Positions 7,721-15,678 of a DNA stretch of 28,710 nucleotides are shown here, piece after piece. Each line of letters starts with the position of its first letter. The stretch's first letter is position 1. Position numbers and translations under genes: made by a program. The DNA is from an uncultured Oscillospiraceae bacterium (GTDB lineage Bacteria; Bacillota; Clostridia; Oscillospirales; Oscillospiraceae), in assembly GCA_934567115.1 (NCBI GenBank), contig CAKTJA010000005.1, forward strand, positions 1 through 28,710, in the 5' to 3' direction. The notes under the pieces are model-generated. The model saw only the letters and a list, made by a program, of their open reading frames with translations. It was not told the DNA's origin and searched no databases.

Positions 7721-9835
7721 TTACTCCACGCCGCGATAAAAAAGACCCCGCGTAAAATCGGCGGGAGCGTCGCCGCCCTGACCCTTGTAGGCGCGCAGGA
7801 CGCGCACGCACTCCTCGGGCGATTCCGTGGTAAAGCGGAGGCGGGCAAGGCTCAACCCAAGATGCCGGTACTCCGGCTTGTCGGCAAGCCAGAGCGTCTT
7901 GGCGTTCTGGATCTCGCTTCGGCAGCCGTAGGCCCGCAGAACGGGGAAGCGCTCCCCCCGGCGGTCCGTCAGCTCCGGAGCGTTCCGGCACGCGCCGTCC
8001 TCCCGCGCGCCGCCGCAGCGGTCGTGAAAATAGCGGCAGCCAAACTCGTTCGCAACGATGCAGTTTTCGGTGATCATCAGCGGAAGCCGTCCGTACACAA
8101 TGGCTTCGCAGGGAATGCATTTGGAAATATCGCGCAGCTGCTCATGCCGAAGCTCAAACGAGAGCGTGGCGGAGGACAGGCCGCAGCCGCGCAGAAACCG
8201 CAGCGCCTCGGAATTGAAAACGTTCAGCCCGAAGTCCCCGTGGAGCACAAGGCCCAGCCCGCGCACAAGCGCGAAGTGGCCCAGATTCCCAAGCGCGGCG
8301 GCGGTCACGCCCCGCTCCTTCGCGGCGCGGAGCCGTTCGCGCAGAGCGGCCTCGTCGCCCGTGCGCCAGACGCGGGGAAGCACCGCGCAAAAGCGCGTAC
8401 GGGAAAGGTAGGGCGCAAGCTCGACCTCGGGCAGCAGCTCAAGCGGGAGGTAGACCGTCTCCGGCGCTTCGTCCGCAAGCGCGTCGGTAAGCTGCTCCGC
8501 ATGGGAAAGGGAGACCGTCAGACGCGGCGGCTCGGTGCGGTTGGCGAGCTTCTCAGGCGCGGTCCATTGATACACGCGGCGCGGCGGCACGGCGGTCCGA
8601 AGCTCCTCCATCGCGCCGAGCGCGGCGCGGCGCAGCGCGTTGAGCGCGGCGGCGCTGACGGAAAGCCCGTCCTCCAGAGAAACGGAGCAGTCCGCGACGG
8701 TAAACGCCGTCCCGCCGGTTTTGCACAGGCGGCTTCTCACCTCATCCTCCGTCAGGGCGCGGCTCCGCGCCGCCTCCGGGACCGCGCCAGTCACGACGAC
8801 GCATCTCCCGTCCGGGTCGCGGACGGTCAGCGTCATGGGGCTTCCGCCCCTGATCTCGGCGGCAAACGAAACGGGAACGAGCCGAAGGTCCTCCTTCTCA
8901 TAGGCGGCGCGCAGCTCGCTGAACCACTCCTCGGGCCAGCGCTCGCCCTCCGGACGAACGCCGAACATCCCGCGCCCGCGTCTGCCGCGGTAGTAAAAAT
9001 CGGTGAAGCCGCTGCGGGAAAAGGCCAGCGCAAGCAGCCTCTGCTCGTCGGCGGTCGGCGGCCGGCGGTCGCGCAGAAGCGCGGCGTAGATCGCGGTGAC
9101 GGCGGCGACGTACTCAGGCCGCTTCATGCGTCCTTCCAGCTTCAGGCAGGCGATTCCCATGTCCGCCATGCCGCAGATGTCGGCGGAAAGGTTCGAATCC
9201 TTGAGCGAGAGCGGATTTGCGTCCGCCTTCCCGTGCCAGCCGTAGCGCAGACGGCAGGGCTGCGCGCACGCGCCTCGGTTGCCGCTGCGCCCGCCGATCA
9301 CGGCGGACATCTCGCACGCGCCCGAGTAGCACATGCAGAGCGCGCCGTGAACGAACGCCTCGACCTCGATGGGCGCGGCCGCGGCGATCTCCCGCAGCTC
9401 CTCCCGCGAAAGCTCGCGGGCAAGCACCGCCCGGCTCATACCGTGGGCGGCGGCCTCCCTCACGCCGGAGAGCGTGTGGAGCGCCATCTGCGTGCTGGCG
9501 TGAAGCGGCACGTCCGGAGCGACGCGGCGCAGCGTTTCCAGCACGCCCCAATCCTGCACGAGCACGGCGTCCACGCCGTATTCGCTCGCCCGCGCCGCCG
9601 CCTCGGCAAGCTCGGGCAGCTCGCGGTCCGTCACAAGGGTATTGAGCGTCAGGTAGACCCTCACGCCGCGCAAATGGCAATAGCGCACCGCCGCCTGAAA
9701 TTCTTCATCGCTGAAGTTTCTGGCGCCGCGCCGCGCGTTAAAGCCCCCGAAGCCCATGTACACCGCATCCGCGCCGTTCTGCACGGCGGCGATCATCGCC
9801 TCGCGTCCGCCGGCGGGAGAAAGCAGCTCCGTCAT
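7721..9835 (-). CDS. rlhA: U32 family peptidase-like protein with DUF3656, RlhA-type (23S rRNA hydroxylation)
   Basis: The 704-residue length fits the long U32 subgroup (U32 plus C-terminal DUF3656) that includes E. coli RlhA, which hydroxylates C2501 of 23S rRNA using prephenate-derived chemistry. The N-terminus TELLSPAGGREAMIAAVQNG and DAVYMGFGGFNARRGARNF is the family TIM-barrel start. The U32 signature lies at about 160-176 (EAFVHGALCMCYSGACEMS), with further cysteines at 190 and 194 (GACAQPC), candidates for Fe-S ligation. The start at 9835 follows the zapA stop by one base with no clear Shine-Dalgarno sequence, pointing to translational coupling. The peptidase name is historical. The rRNA role is inferred from family membership; a collagenase-type activity is less likely. 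Confidence 0.87.
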   Translation of the reverse strand: MTELLSPAGGREAMIAAVQNGADAVYMGFGGFNARRGARNFSDEEFQAAVRYCHLRGVRVYLTLNTLVTDRELPELAEAAARASEYGVDAVLVQDWGVLETLRRVAPDVPLHASTQMALHTLSGVREAAAHGMSRAVLARELSREELREIAAAAPIEVEAFVHGALCMCYSGACEMSAVIGGRSGNRGACAQPCRLRYGWHGKADANPLSLKDSNLSADICGMADMGIACLKLEGRMKRPEYVAAVTAIYAALLRDRRPPTADEQRLLALAFSRSGFTDFYYRGRRGRGMFGVRPEGERWPEEWFSELRAAYEKEDLRLVPVSFAAEIRGGSPMTLTVRDPDGRCVVVTGAVPEAARSRALTEDEVRSRLCKTGGTAFTVADCSVSLEDGLSVSAAALNALRRAALGAMEELRTAVPPRRVYQWTAPEKLANRTEPPRLTVSLSHAEQLTDALADEAPETVYLPLELLPEVELAPYLSRTRFCAVLPRVWRTGDEAALRERLRAAKERGVTAAALGNLGHFALVRGLGLVLHGDFGLNVFNSEALRFLRGCGLSSATLSFELRHEQLRDISKCIPCEAIVYGRLPLMITENCIVANEFGCRYFHDRCGGAREDGACRNAPELTDRRGERFPVLRAYGCRSEIQNAKTLWLADKPEYRHLGLSLARLRFTTESPEECVRVLRAYKGQGGDAPADFTRGLFYRGVE

Positions 9836-9836
9836 A

Positions 9837-10151
9837 TTACTTTTTGTTTTGAAGCTTGAACAGCTCGCGTTTAAGCTCGCTGACCTCGTTCTTGGCCTGA
9901 GCCGCCTCGTCCAGACACTCCTTGAGCTGGCGGCGCAGGGACTCGCCCGTTTCGCGCTCCTTAAAAAGCTCGTCGGCGATGTTGACGGCGGTGAGCACGG
10001 CGGCGTCGGTCTTCCCGACCTTGGCGGCGGCAAGCATCTCGTCCATCTTCACGCCCACATAGGAAGAGACCTTCTGCATATAGGAGGGGGCCTCTTCCGC
10101 GACAAAGGTATAGTCCTCGCCGCAGATGGAGACGGTGATCCGGTTTTCCAT
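9837..10151 (-). CDS. zapA: Cell division protein ZapA
   Basis: ZapA binds FtsZ and bundles protofilaments at the Z ring. The 104-residue protein starts with ENRITVSICGEDYTFV, the conserved beta strand of ZapA. AVLTAVNIADELF matches the A-x-x-x-A-L-N-I-A-D-E-L core, and the C-terminal half (about 60-104) is a charged coiled coil ending in KLQNKK. I chose the ATG at 10151 because the upstream extension reads through the promoter, and AAAGGA sits before this ATG. It is followed after one base by the U32 gene; zapA-U32 neighbours are common in Firmicutes. Confidence 0.9.
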   Translation of the reverse strand: MENRITVSICGEDYTFVAEEAPSYMQKVSSYVGVKMDEMLAAAKVGKTDAAVLTAVNIADELFKERETGESLRRQLKECLDEAAQAKNEVSELKRELFKLQNKK

Positions 10152-10180
10152 ATCCACAGTTTCCTTTCGGCACAAATAAT

Positions 10181-10195
10181 TAGATAAAGTATAGC
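10181..10195 (-). promoter_or_regulatory. Extended -10 promoter of zapA
   Basis: The minus strand reads TGCTATACT with the -10 TATACT at 10193-10188 and the TG of an extended -10 just upstream. The -35 position is weak (TTTTAT). Predicted transcription start is about 10181, giving a leader of roughly 30 bases to the zapA ATG. Confidence 0.6.
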
Positions 10196-10258
10196 ACACG
10201 ACGCGGACGGATAAAAGGGGGTTTGCAAAAATTTACAATTATGCGCAGAAATACGCGC

Positions 10259-10289
10259 AAAAAAGGTCCGCCGCCCGCTTTCGGCGGAC
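10259..10289 (-). terminator. Intrinsic terminator after the SGNH gene
   Basis: On the minus strand an 8-bp stem GTCCGCCG/CGGCGGAC (10289-10282 with 10273-10266), 8-base loop, is followed by C and TTTTTT (10264-10259). It lies about 54 bases past the SGNH gene stop and just before the zapA promoter. Confidence 0.87.
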
Positions 10290-10342
10290 GGCAGACCCTC
10301 TTCAACAGCTTTTGCGCGCACCTCGGCCCGGCGCGCGGCGGC

Positions 10343-11281
10343 TCACCGGCCGACAGGCTCCGCCGCCTTCACCACGCCGAACCGCATCAGAAAATCGCGC
10401 CACTCGACGTAGTACGGCGCGCGGACATGCACGCCGTCGCCCGAGCAGTCGGCGCGCAGCGCGCCCGTCCCGTCGTCGAACACCGGGTTCACATCCAGAT
10501 AAAACACCGTCCGGTCGTCCGCGAGCGCGGCAAGCGCGGCGTTGCGCTCGTCGATCACCTCGTTTTTAAAGAAGGATTTCTCCGACTTCTCCCGCGTGGT
10601 GTGGAAAATGCTTTGAACGAAGATGACCGCGTCCGGCTGCGTCTCGCGCAGCATGTTGAGCAACACCCTGTATTGCTCCGCCCAGCTCTCCGTGCTGCCG
10701 GAGCCGATCTCGTTGATGCCGAGCATGACGTAGATCTTGCCGAAGCTCCTCCGCTCAAGCGCCTCGCCGAGCGTCAGCTTTTCCCCGTCAAGCTCGATAA
10801 AGCGCTTTTCCGTCGCGTCCCATACGCTCAGGCCGTTTTTGGTGAAATACGCCGCGTTGCGCAGCCCCGCGTAGTCGTGGAAGCCCGCCGTATGCGAATC
10901 GCCGAGAAACAGCGCGTCGTCAAAATAGCTCTCGTCCACCTGCGTGAAGACGGGCGCCGGCTCCTCCTCGACCGGAGGCGTCGCGTCCGGAGCCTCGGGC
11001 GTCTCCGGATTTTCCGGAGCCTGCGCCTCCCCGGACGGAGGGGACGGCTCGGTATCCAGGTCTATGCCGTAGGTCGGATCTCCCCCCGGCAGGGCGGCGG
11101 AAACCGTCCACGGATAAACGCCGTCCTGCGCGGCGGCGAGAAGCGCGGAGATGGCGGGCGTGTCCGCGTCCAGCTGCGCGAGGTAGTCCCCGTACGCGCC
11201 GGTCGGGTCAAGCGCGGCATAGGTGTTGAGCAGCGCGGCGCTGATCGAGCAGAGCCAGAGCAGCGGTGAAAAATGCGGCAT
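10343..11281 (-). CDS. SGNH/GDSL hydrolase-family protein paired with the MBOAT acyltransferase
   Basis: This 312-residue protein carries the SGNH catalytic blocks: block I LFLGDSHTAG with Ser129, block III GINEIG with Asn190, and block V GDGVHVRAPYY with Asp282 and His285. The N-terminal 24 residues are hydrophobic, suggesting a membrane anchor or signal, but unusually have no Lys/Arg before them. Residues about 75-112 form a Pro/Glu-rich low-complexity linker that should hold the catalytic domain away from the membrane. AGGAGG precedes the ATG. It starts 26 bases after the MBOAT gene. Such pairs (AlgI/AlgX, PatA/PatB, DltB/DltD) O-acylate an extracellular polymer: the MBOAT exports the acyl group and the SGNH protein transfers it. 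The acceptor here is unknown; a pure esterase role is the alternative. Confidence 0.8.
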   Translation of the reverse strand: MPHFSPLLWLCSISAALLNTYAALDPTGAYGDYLAQLDADTPAISALLAAAQDGVYPWTVSAALPGGDPTYGIDLDTEPSPPSGEAQAPENPETPEAPDATPPVEEEPAPVFTQVDESYFDDALFLGDSHTAGFHDYAGLRNAAYFTKNGLSVWDATEKRFIELDGEKLTLGEALERRSFGKIYVMLGINEIGSGSTESWAEQYRVLLNMLRETQPDAVIFVQSIFHTTREKSEKSFFKNEVIDERNAALAALADDRTVFYLDVNPVFDDGTGALRADCSGDGVHVRAPYYVEWRDFLMRFGVVKAAEPVGR

Positions 11282-11307
11282 ACTGAAAATTCCTCCTGTT
11301 CATCGAA

Positions 11308-12699
11308 TCAAAAGCTGGCATAGAGAAACGGGCTGCCGTCGCCGGACGCAATGAGGTAAACGCAGAGCCAGAACACGGCGAACAGCGGCAGCCAGACCAG
11401 CGGCGTGGAGCGGTACTTTTCATAGAAGCGACGCGGCCACGGCGCGGCAAGCAGCACTCCGGCGGCAAACAGCGGCCAGAAGCTTTTGAGCTGGCGCAGA
11501 AAGTCCCCGGCAAAGACGCTCTCCCCGCTGCTGAAAAACGGGTAGAGCCGCGAAAAGTACGCCCCCAGCTCCCCCAGGTCGGAAATGCGGAAGATCACCC
11601 ACGTCTGCGGAATGAGGAAGAGAAAGTAAAGCCTTGCGAAAACGCGATGGCGCTTCAAAAATCCGCCGAGCAGAAACTTCTCCAGCGCGATCAGCACGAA
11701 CAGCACAAAGCCCCAGAGCACGAAATTCCAGCTTGCGCCGTGCCACAGGCCCGTCAGCGTCCACACCGCGAGCAGACTGAAAAACAGCCGCGCCGCGCCG
11801 TTCCTGCTTCCGCCGAGGGGAACGTACAGATAGTCCCGGAACCAGCTGCCGAGCGTGATGTGCCAGCACCGCCAGAACTCGGAAACGGAGCGCGAGCAGT
11901 ACGGAAGATCGAAGTTCCGGGGGATCGAGAAGCCCAGCATGCCCCCCAGTCCCATCGCCATGAGCGAGTAACCGGCAAAATCGTAGTAAAGCTGAAGGCT
12001 GTATCCCACCGCGCCGAACCACGCCAGCGGCGTGGAGAGATAGGCGAAGCCGATGCGCTCAAGCGCCGCCCAGAGCGCCGCCAGCCGGTCCGCCAGAATG
12101 ACCTTGCAGCCCAGCCCCACCACGAAAAGCGAGAAGCCGTCCTCCACCGCCGCGCGGCGGAAGGGTCTGCGCGCGTGCAGCCGCGCATCCACGTCGCGCA
12201 TGCGCAGGATCGGCCCCATCACAAGCTGGGGAAACATCGTCTCAAAGGCGGCGAAATCAACAAGGCTGCGCTCCGCGCGTGCGTCGGCGCGGTAAACGTC
12301 GATCACATAGGCCGCGCTCTGAAAAACGTAGAAGCTGATGCCGAGCGGCAGCGCCACGCGGAAAAGGGAAAGCTCTCTCCCCGTCAGTGTGCCCAGATTT
12401 TCCAAAAACCAGCCCATGTATTTAAAATAAAAAAGGCTCCCAAAATCGCATACCAGCGCGGCGGCAAGCCATGCGCGCCGTTCGCGCCCGCGCCGCGCCT
12501 CGATAAACCGGGCGGCGGCATAGTTGATCAGCACCAGCGCGAGCAGGGTCAGCGTCCCCCCGGTCCCCGCGCCGCGCCAATAGAAATAAATGCTTCCCAG
12601 CGCGAGCACGGCGTTGCGCCGCCGCGCGGGAGCGATATAGTAAACGACCAGAAAGGCCGGCAGAAAATAAAAAAGAAAAGGCAGGGTCGAAAAGCTCAC
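11308..12699 (-). CDS. MBOAT family membrane-bound O-acyltransferase (AlgI/DltB/PatA-like)
   Basis: A 463-residue polytopic membrane protein of the MBOAT family, which moves acyl groups across the membrane for O-acylation of envelope polymers. Family landmarks in order are the start SFSTLPFLFYFLPAF and NAVLALGSIYFYWRG, SVSEFWRCWHITLGSWFRDY with the following YVPLGG, and LTGLWHGASWNFVLWG with the conserved MBOAT histidine. The pattern is closest to the AlgI/PatA group. I start at GTG 12699 because AGGAG lies 7 bases before it; the Met about 28 codons earlier has no ribosome binding site and adds non-family sequence. It is first in a two-gene operon with the SGNH partner. No dlt genes are nearby, so D-alanylation of teichoic acid is not supported. 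Confidence 0.9.
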   Translation of the reverse strand: MSFSTLPFLFYFLPAFLVVYYIAPARRRNAVLALGSIYFYWRGAGTGGTLTLLALVLINYAAARFIEARRGRERRAWLAAALVCDFGSLFYFKYMGWFLENLGTLTGRELSLFRVALPLGISFYVFQSAAYVIDVYRADARAERSLVDFAAFETMFPQLVMGPILRMRDVDARLHARRPFRRAAVEDGFSLFVVGLGCKVILADRLAALWAALERIGFAYLSTPLAWFGAVGYSLQLYYDFAGYSLMAMGLGGMLGFSIPRNFDLPYCSRSVSEFWRCWHITLGSWFRDYLYVPLGGSRNGAARLFFSLLAVWTLTGLWHGASWNFVLWGFVLFVLIALEKFLLGGFLKRHRVFARLYFLFLIPQTWVIFRISDLGELGAYFSRLYPFFSSGESVFAGDFLRQLKSFWPLFAAGVLLAAPWPRRFYEKYRSTPLVWLPLFAVFWLCVYLIASGDGSPFLYASF

Positions 12700-12981
12700 G
12701 GCGGCGCTCCTAAAAAAAGATTGAAACGGGAAGAATGGTTTACAACGCAGACCCGGCGTGCTAAAATAACGCATGCCGGACACGGCCCCGGTCGTGTGAA
12801 GGCGGGCGCGGGGCGCTGTTTTTTATGGGATACCCGCATATGCGCCGCGCGGCCGGACCATTGAGCGGTCTGACCGAAGGGCGCAAAACAGGCAATAATT
12901 CGTAATGATCTATTATAATGGCGAAGCTTGTCGTTCGTCAACTACAAAACGGTTACAGCTTTGGAAAAAACCGGGAAATGA
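12700..12981. other. Divergent intergenic region between the MBOAT operon and birA
   Basis: About 280 bases separate the two divergent operons. The right part holds the birA promoter. The middle contains a GC-rich hairpin around 12779-12799 (ACACGGCC/GGTCGTGT with a G-U pair) and CGCATATGCG near 12836. I could not identify a convincing minus-strand promoter for the MBOAT gene, and I see no open frame with a ribosome binding site. Confidence 0.4.
12914..12926 (+). promoter_or_regulatory. Probable birA promoter -10
   Basis: A perfect TATAAT at 12914-12919 lies in AT-rich sequence 63 bases before the birA start. The -35 region (GGCAAT at 17-base spacing) is poor, so either an activator helps or the boundary is different. 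Expected start of transcription is near 12926. Confidence 0.5.
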
Positions 12982-14004
12982 GTGAGCACTGTGAGCAGGG
13001 AAAAGATCCTTTCCCTCCTGAGCGAACGGGAGGGGGAATTTCTGTCGGGAGAGGCGCTGTCGGAGCGGCTCGGCATCTCGCGCGCGGCGGTCTGGAAGGG
13101 CGTGAACGCCCTGCGGCGCGACGGGTACACCGTCGAAGCGCAGGCCGGGCTGGGCTACCGCCTCGCGGCGGCGCCCGACGCGCTGACCGAATACGAGCTG
13201 AGGCGGCGGCTGCACGGCGTGAAAACCGTCGGGCGCACGCTGCACTGTCTTGAAAGCGTGGATTCCACCAACAGCTTTTTAAAGCGCATCGCGGCGGACG
13301 GCGCGGCGGACGGAACGGTCGCCGTCGCGGAGGAGCAGACCGCCGGACGGGGTCGGCGCGGACGCGGCTTCACGAGCCGGGCGGGCTGCGGCGTGTATCT
13401 TTCCGCCCTTCTGCGCCCCGCGCTTGAGCCGGCGCGCCTGCTCCCGCTGACCGCCCTCGGCGCGGTGGCCGCATGCGACGCGGTCGAGCGCACGTGCGGC
13501 GTGCGTCCGCAGATCAAGTGGACGAACGATCTTGTGCTGAACGGGAAAAAGCTCAGCGGAACGCTGACCGAGCTTTCGCTCGAGGGCGAGAGCGGCGAGC
13601 TTCAGTATGCCGTGATCGGCATCGGGATCAACTGCAACAACACGTCCGAGGATTTCCCGCCGGAGCTTGCGGATACGGCGACCTCCCTTTTTCTGGAGAC
13701 GGGGCGGCGCGTGCAGCGCGCGGCGCTGGCTGCGGCGCTGATCGAAGAGCTGGACCGGCTTTACGACGCGCTCCGCTGCGGCGATACGGCGGACTATCTC
13801 GCCGCCTACCGGCGCGGCTGCCTCACCCTCGGCAGGGAGGTGCAGCTTCTCTGGCGCGACGCGCGGGAGCGGGTCACGGCGCTCGATGTGGACGATCAGT
13901 TCGGCCTTATCGTGCGTCACGAGGACGGAACGCTGGAAACGGTGCGAACGGGCGAGGTTTCCGTGCGTGGGCTGTACGGCTATGTGGATAGGGAGGACGT
14001 ATGA
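12982..14004 (+). CDS. birA: Bifunctional biotin--[acetyl-CoA-carboxylase] ligase / biotin operon repressor BirA
   Basis: BirA makes biotinyl-AMP, attaches biotin to carboxylase/decarboxylase carrier domains, and represses biotin genes when loaded with biotinyl-AMP. The 340 residues include the DNA-binding winged helix (about 5-60, GEALSERLGISRAAVWKGV), so this is the regulatory Group II type. The catalytic domain has SVDSTNSF near 92, the adenylate-binding loop GRGRRGRGF at 122-130, KWTNDLVLNGKKLSG at 179-193 with Lys190 as the expected key lysine, and GIGINCN. A C-terminal SH3-like domain (about 285-335) follows. The likely start is GTG at 12982, with a second possible GTG at 12991. Its stop overlaps the start of the first chromate-family gene. 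Confidence 0.93.
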   Translation: MSTVSREKILSLLSEREGEFLSGEALSERLGISRAAVWKGVNALRRDGYTVEAQAGLGYRLAAAPDALTEYELRRRLHGVKTVGRTLHCLESVDSTNSFLKRIAADGAADGTVAVAEEQTAGRGRRGRGFTSRAGCGVYLSALLRPALEPARLLPLTALGAVAACDAVERTCGVRPQIKWTNDLVLNGKKLSGTLTELSLEGESGELQYAVIGIGINCNNTSEDFPPELADTATSLFLETGRRVQRAALAAALIEELDRLYDALRCGDTADYLAAYRRGCLTLGREVQLLWRDARERVTALDVDDQFGLIVRHEDGTLETVRTGEVSVRGLYGYVDREDV

Positions 14005-14555
14005 TAAAAAAGCTCTGGACGCTGTTTTACACCTTTGCCGAGGTCGGCGCGATGACCTTCGGCGGCGGCTACGCCATGCTGCCGATCCTACAGCGCGAGG
14101 TGGTTGAAAAAAGAGGCTGGGCGACGGAGGAGGAGCTTGCCGACTGGTTCGCCATCGGGCAGTGTACGCCCGGCGTGATCGCGGTCAACACGGCGACCTT
14201 CGCCGGACGCAAGGTCGCGGGCGCGCCCGGCGGCGTCGTGGCGACGCTCGGCGTCGTGTTCCCCTCCCTTGTCATCATCTCGCTGCTGGTCGGCGTTATC
14301 ACGACGTTTTCCGCCGTCGCGTGGGTGAAAAACGCCTTCGCCGGGGTCCGCGTGTGCGTATGCGTGCTGATCTTCAACGCGGTGCTCAAGCTGTGGAAAA
14401 AGTCCGTCGTGGACAAAAAGACGCTTGCGCTCTATCTGCTGGTCCTGCTCGCGTCGCTGCTGACGGACTGGTCGCCGGTCGTGTTCGTCCTGTTCGCGGC
14501 GGCGTCCGGCATCGTGCTGCACACGCTTTCCGGGAAGGAGGGCGAGGAGAATTGA
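14001..14555 (+). CDS. chrA: Chromate transporter family protein (half-size ChrA, first subunit)
   Basis: A 184-residue single-domain member of the CHR family (PF02417) with about five to six membrane segments. The conserved N-terminal half motif FGGGYAMLPILQREVV and the following GQCTPGVIAVNTATFAG and APGGVVATLGVVFPS are family hallmarks. Short CHR proteins are encoded as adjacent pairs that act together as the two halves of a long ChrA. ATG overlaps the birA stop (ATGA), and GGGAGG sits just upstream, so translation is coupled. Family members can export chromate, but in anaerobes without chromate exposure the natural substrate is unclear; anion transport is all I infer. Confidence 0.9.
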   Translation: MIKKLWTLFYTFAEVGAMTFGGGYAMLPILQREVVEKRGWATEEELADWFAIGQCTPGVIAVNTATFAGRKVAGAPGGVVATLGVVFPSLVIISLLVGVITTFSAVAWVKNAFAGVRVCVCVLIFNAVLKLWKKSVVDKKTLALYLLVLLASLLTDWSPVVFVLFAAASGIVLHTLSGKEGEEN

Positions 14556-15109
14556 CGATTTACCTTCAGCTTTTCTGGGAGTTTTTTAAAACCGGCCTCT
14601 TCGCCGTCGGCGGCGGAATGGCGACGCTCCCGTTTCTTTACGACATCTCCGACAAGACCGGATGGTTCACCCGTGCGCAGCTTGCGGACATGATCGCCGT
14701 GTCCGAATCCACACCCGGACCCATCGGCGTGAACATGGCGACCTACGTCGGCTTTCTTACCGGCGGCGTGCCGGGGGCGCTGGCGGCGACCGTCGGCCTC
14801 ATCACGCCGAGCATCATCGTCATTCTGCTGGTCGCCGCCTTTTTGCAAGCATTCCGGGACAGCCGGTATGTCGCGGGGGCGTTCTACGGTCTGCGTCCCG
14901 CCTCCACCGCGCTCATTACCTCGGCGGGCCTCGTCGTCGTGCGCGAGACGTTCTCCCCCTCGGGCGGCGCGTTCCTGCCGGGACTGATCCTCGCCGCCGT
15001 CCTGCTCGTCCTGACGCAGGGCGTCAAGGCGACAAAGGACTGGCACCCCATCATTTTCATCGCTCTGTCCGCCCTCGCGGGGGTGGTGTTCCGCTTCGCC
15101 GGCGCGTGA
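14552..15109 (+). CDS. chrA: Chromate transporter family protein (half-size ChrA, second subunit)
   Basis: The second CHR-family half, 185 residues from a TTG start at 14552 that overlaps the previous gene's TGA (TTGA). AAGGAGG lies about 11 bases upstream. The N-terminus has FFKTGLFAVGGGMATLPFL, then SESTPGPIGVNMATYVGF and GVPGALAATVGLITPSIIV, mirroring the first half. Together the pair makes the two homologous halves of a complete transporter, presumably in antiparallel topology as described for paired short CHR proteins. An in-frame reading upstream exists back to 14162 but runs through the first gene in another frame and is not the start. Confidence 0.9.
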   Translation: MTIYLQLFWEFFKTGLFAVGGGMATLPFLYDISDKTGWFTRAQLADMIAVSESTPGPIGVNMATYVGFLTGGVPGALAATVGLITPSIIVILLVAAFLQAFRDSRYVAGAFYGLRPASTALITSAGLVVVRETFSPSGGAFLPGLILAAVLLVLTQGVKATKDWHPIIFIALSALAGVVFRFAGA

Positions 15110-15160
15110 CCGCCGGGGAAGCCGTGCGGTCCGCATGGAATAGGGTCTCTCAAAAACACT

Positions 15161-15210
15161 GAAAAAAGCGGGAGGAGCCGTTGACAGCAACGGCTCCTCC
15201 CGTTCTTTGT
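15161..15210. terminator. Bidirectional intrinsic terminator between convergent operons
   Basis: A perfect 15-bp stem (15169-15183 with 15188-15202) with loop ACAG. On the plus strand the tail is TTCTTTGT, ending birA-chrA-chrA; on the minus strand it is CTTTTTTC (15168-15161), ending the era-yqzL transcript. Both directions look functional. Confidence 0.88.
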
Positions 15211-15501
15211 CAGGTCATTTTTATGAAAAACGTTTCTCAGCGGGCCGTCGGACCGTCGGAAAGATCGCGCCGCTCAGCGTGTCGAAAAAGTGTTTTCTCC
15301 CCCGCCGAGCGGGTTTTCAGAGCTTGAAAAAACTGTGAAAATCGTTGATCTCAATGGCGCGGACGGCCTTCCCGGGTTTCCCGCGCGCACGCTTCCTTGC
15401 CGTTACGAAAAATTTTCCGCTTTGCCGACAGCCGCAGCGGGCCGGGGATATTCCCCGACCCGCTTTATTCTTCGCTTCGCCGGACTGCCCCCGGCGCGCC
15501 G
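15203..15501. other. Gene-free stretch between convergent operons, with one hairpin
   Basis: No open frame with a ribosome binding site was found. The only structure is an inverted repeat at 15436-15464 (AGCGGG-C-CGGGGA, loop TAT, TCCCCG-A-CCCGCT, one mismatch) followed on the plus strand by TTATT. It has no T run on the minus strand, so it would not end yqzL. recO, which often follows yqzL in Bacilli, is absent. Confidence 0.45.
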
Positions 15502-15615
15502 CTATCCCGCCGTCGGAGGCGCGGACTTCTGCGTCTGCTCCTCCGTCTGCTTCGCCAGCACGTAAAACGCGGGGCTGCCCGTCTGCAAAAACAGCTCGTA
15601 ATAGCCGTTGTCCAT
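15502..15615 (-). CDS. yqzL: YqzL-like small protein (37 aa) downstream of era
   Basis: A 38-codon frame (stop included) with GAGGTG six to seven bases before its ATG. The product begins MDNGYYELFLQTGSPAFYVL and ends in a Lys/Gln/Glu-rich tail with PPTAG. Bacillus YqzL, about 47 residues and encoded immediately after era, has the same pattern: an aromatic residue, a hydrophobic residue, then F-x-x-TG-S/T-x-x-x-Y-L-x-x-K. Position (63 bases after era, same strand), pattern and size all agree. Function is unknown in the family. It is shorter than most gene callers accept. Confidence 0.78.
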   Translation of the reverse strand: MDNGYYELFLQTGSPAFYVLAKQTEEQTQKSAPPTAG

Positions 15616-15678
15616 ACGCTCACCTCGCCGTTAGCTTGAGCGTGGGAGCGCCTTTCTATCGCCGGGAAAAACTGGGGC

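Noticed and set aside
7664..9859. A 731-codon open frame antisense to the U32 gene
   Set aside because: Arg/Ala/Gly-rich composition and no recognisable domain. The opposite strand encodes an intact U32 protein.
12801..12825. GCGC hairpin followed by a T run in the birA-MBOAT gap, looking like a plus-strand terminator
   Set aside because: The stem is only about four pairs, and no plus-strand gene lies upstream that would need it.
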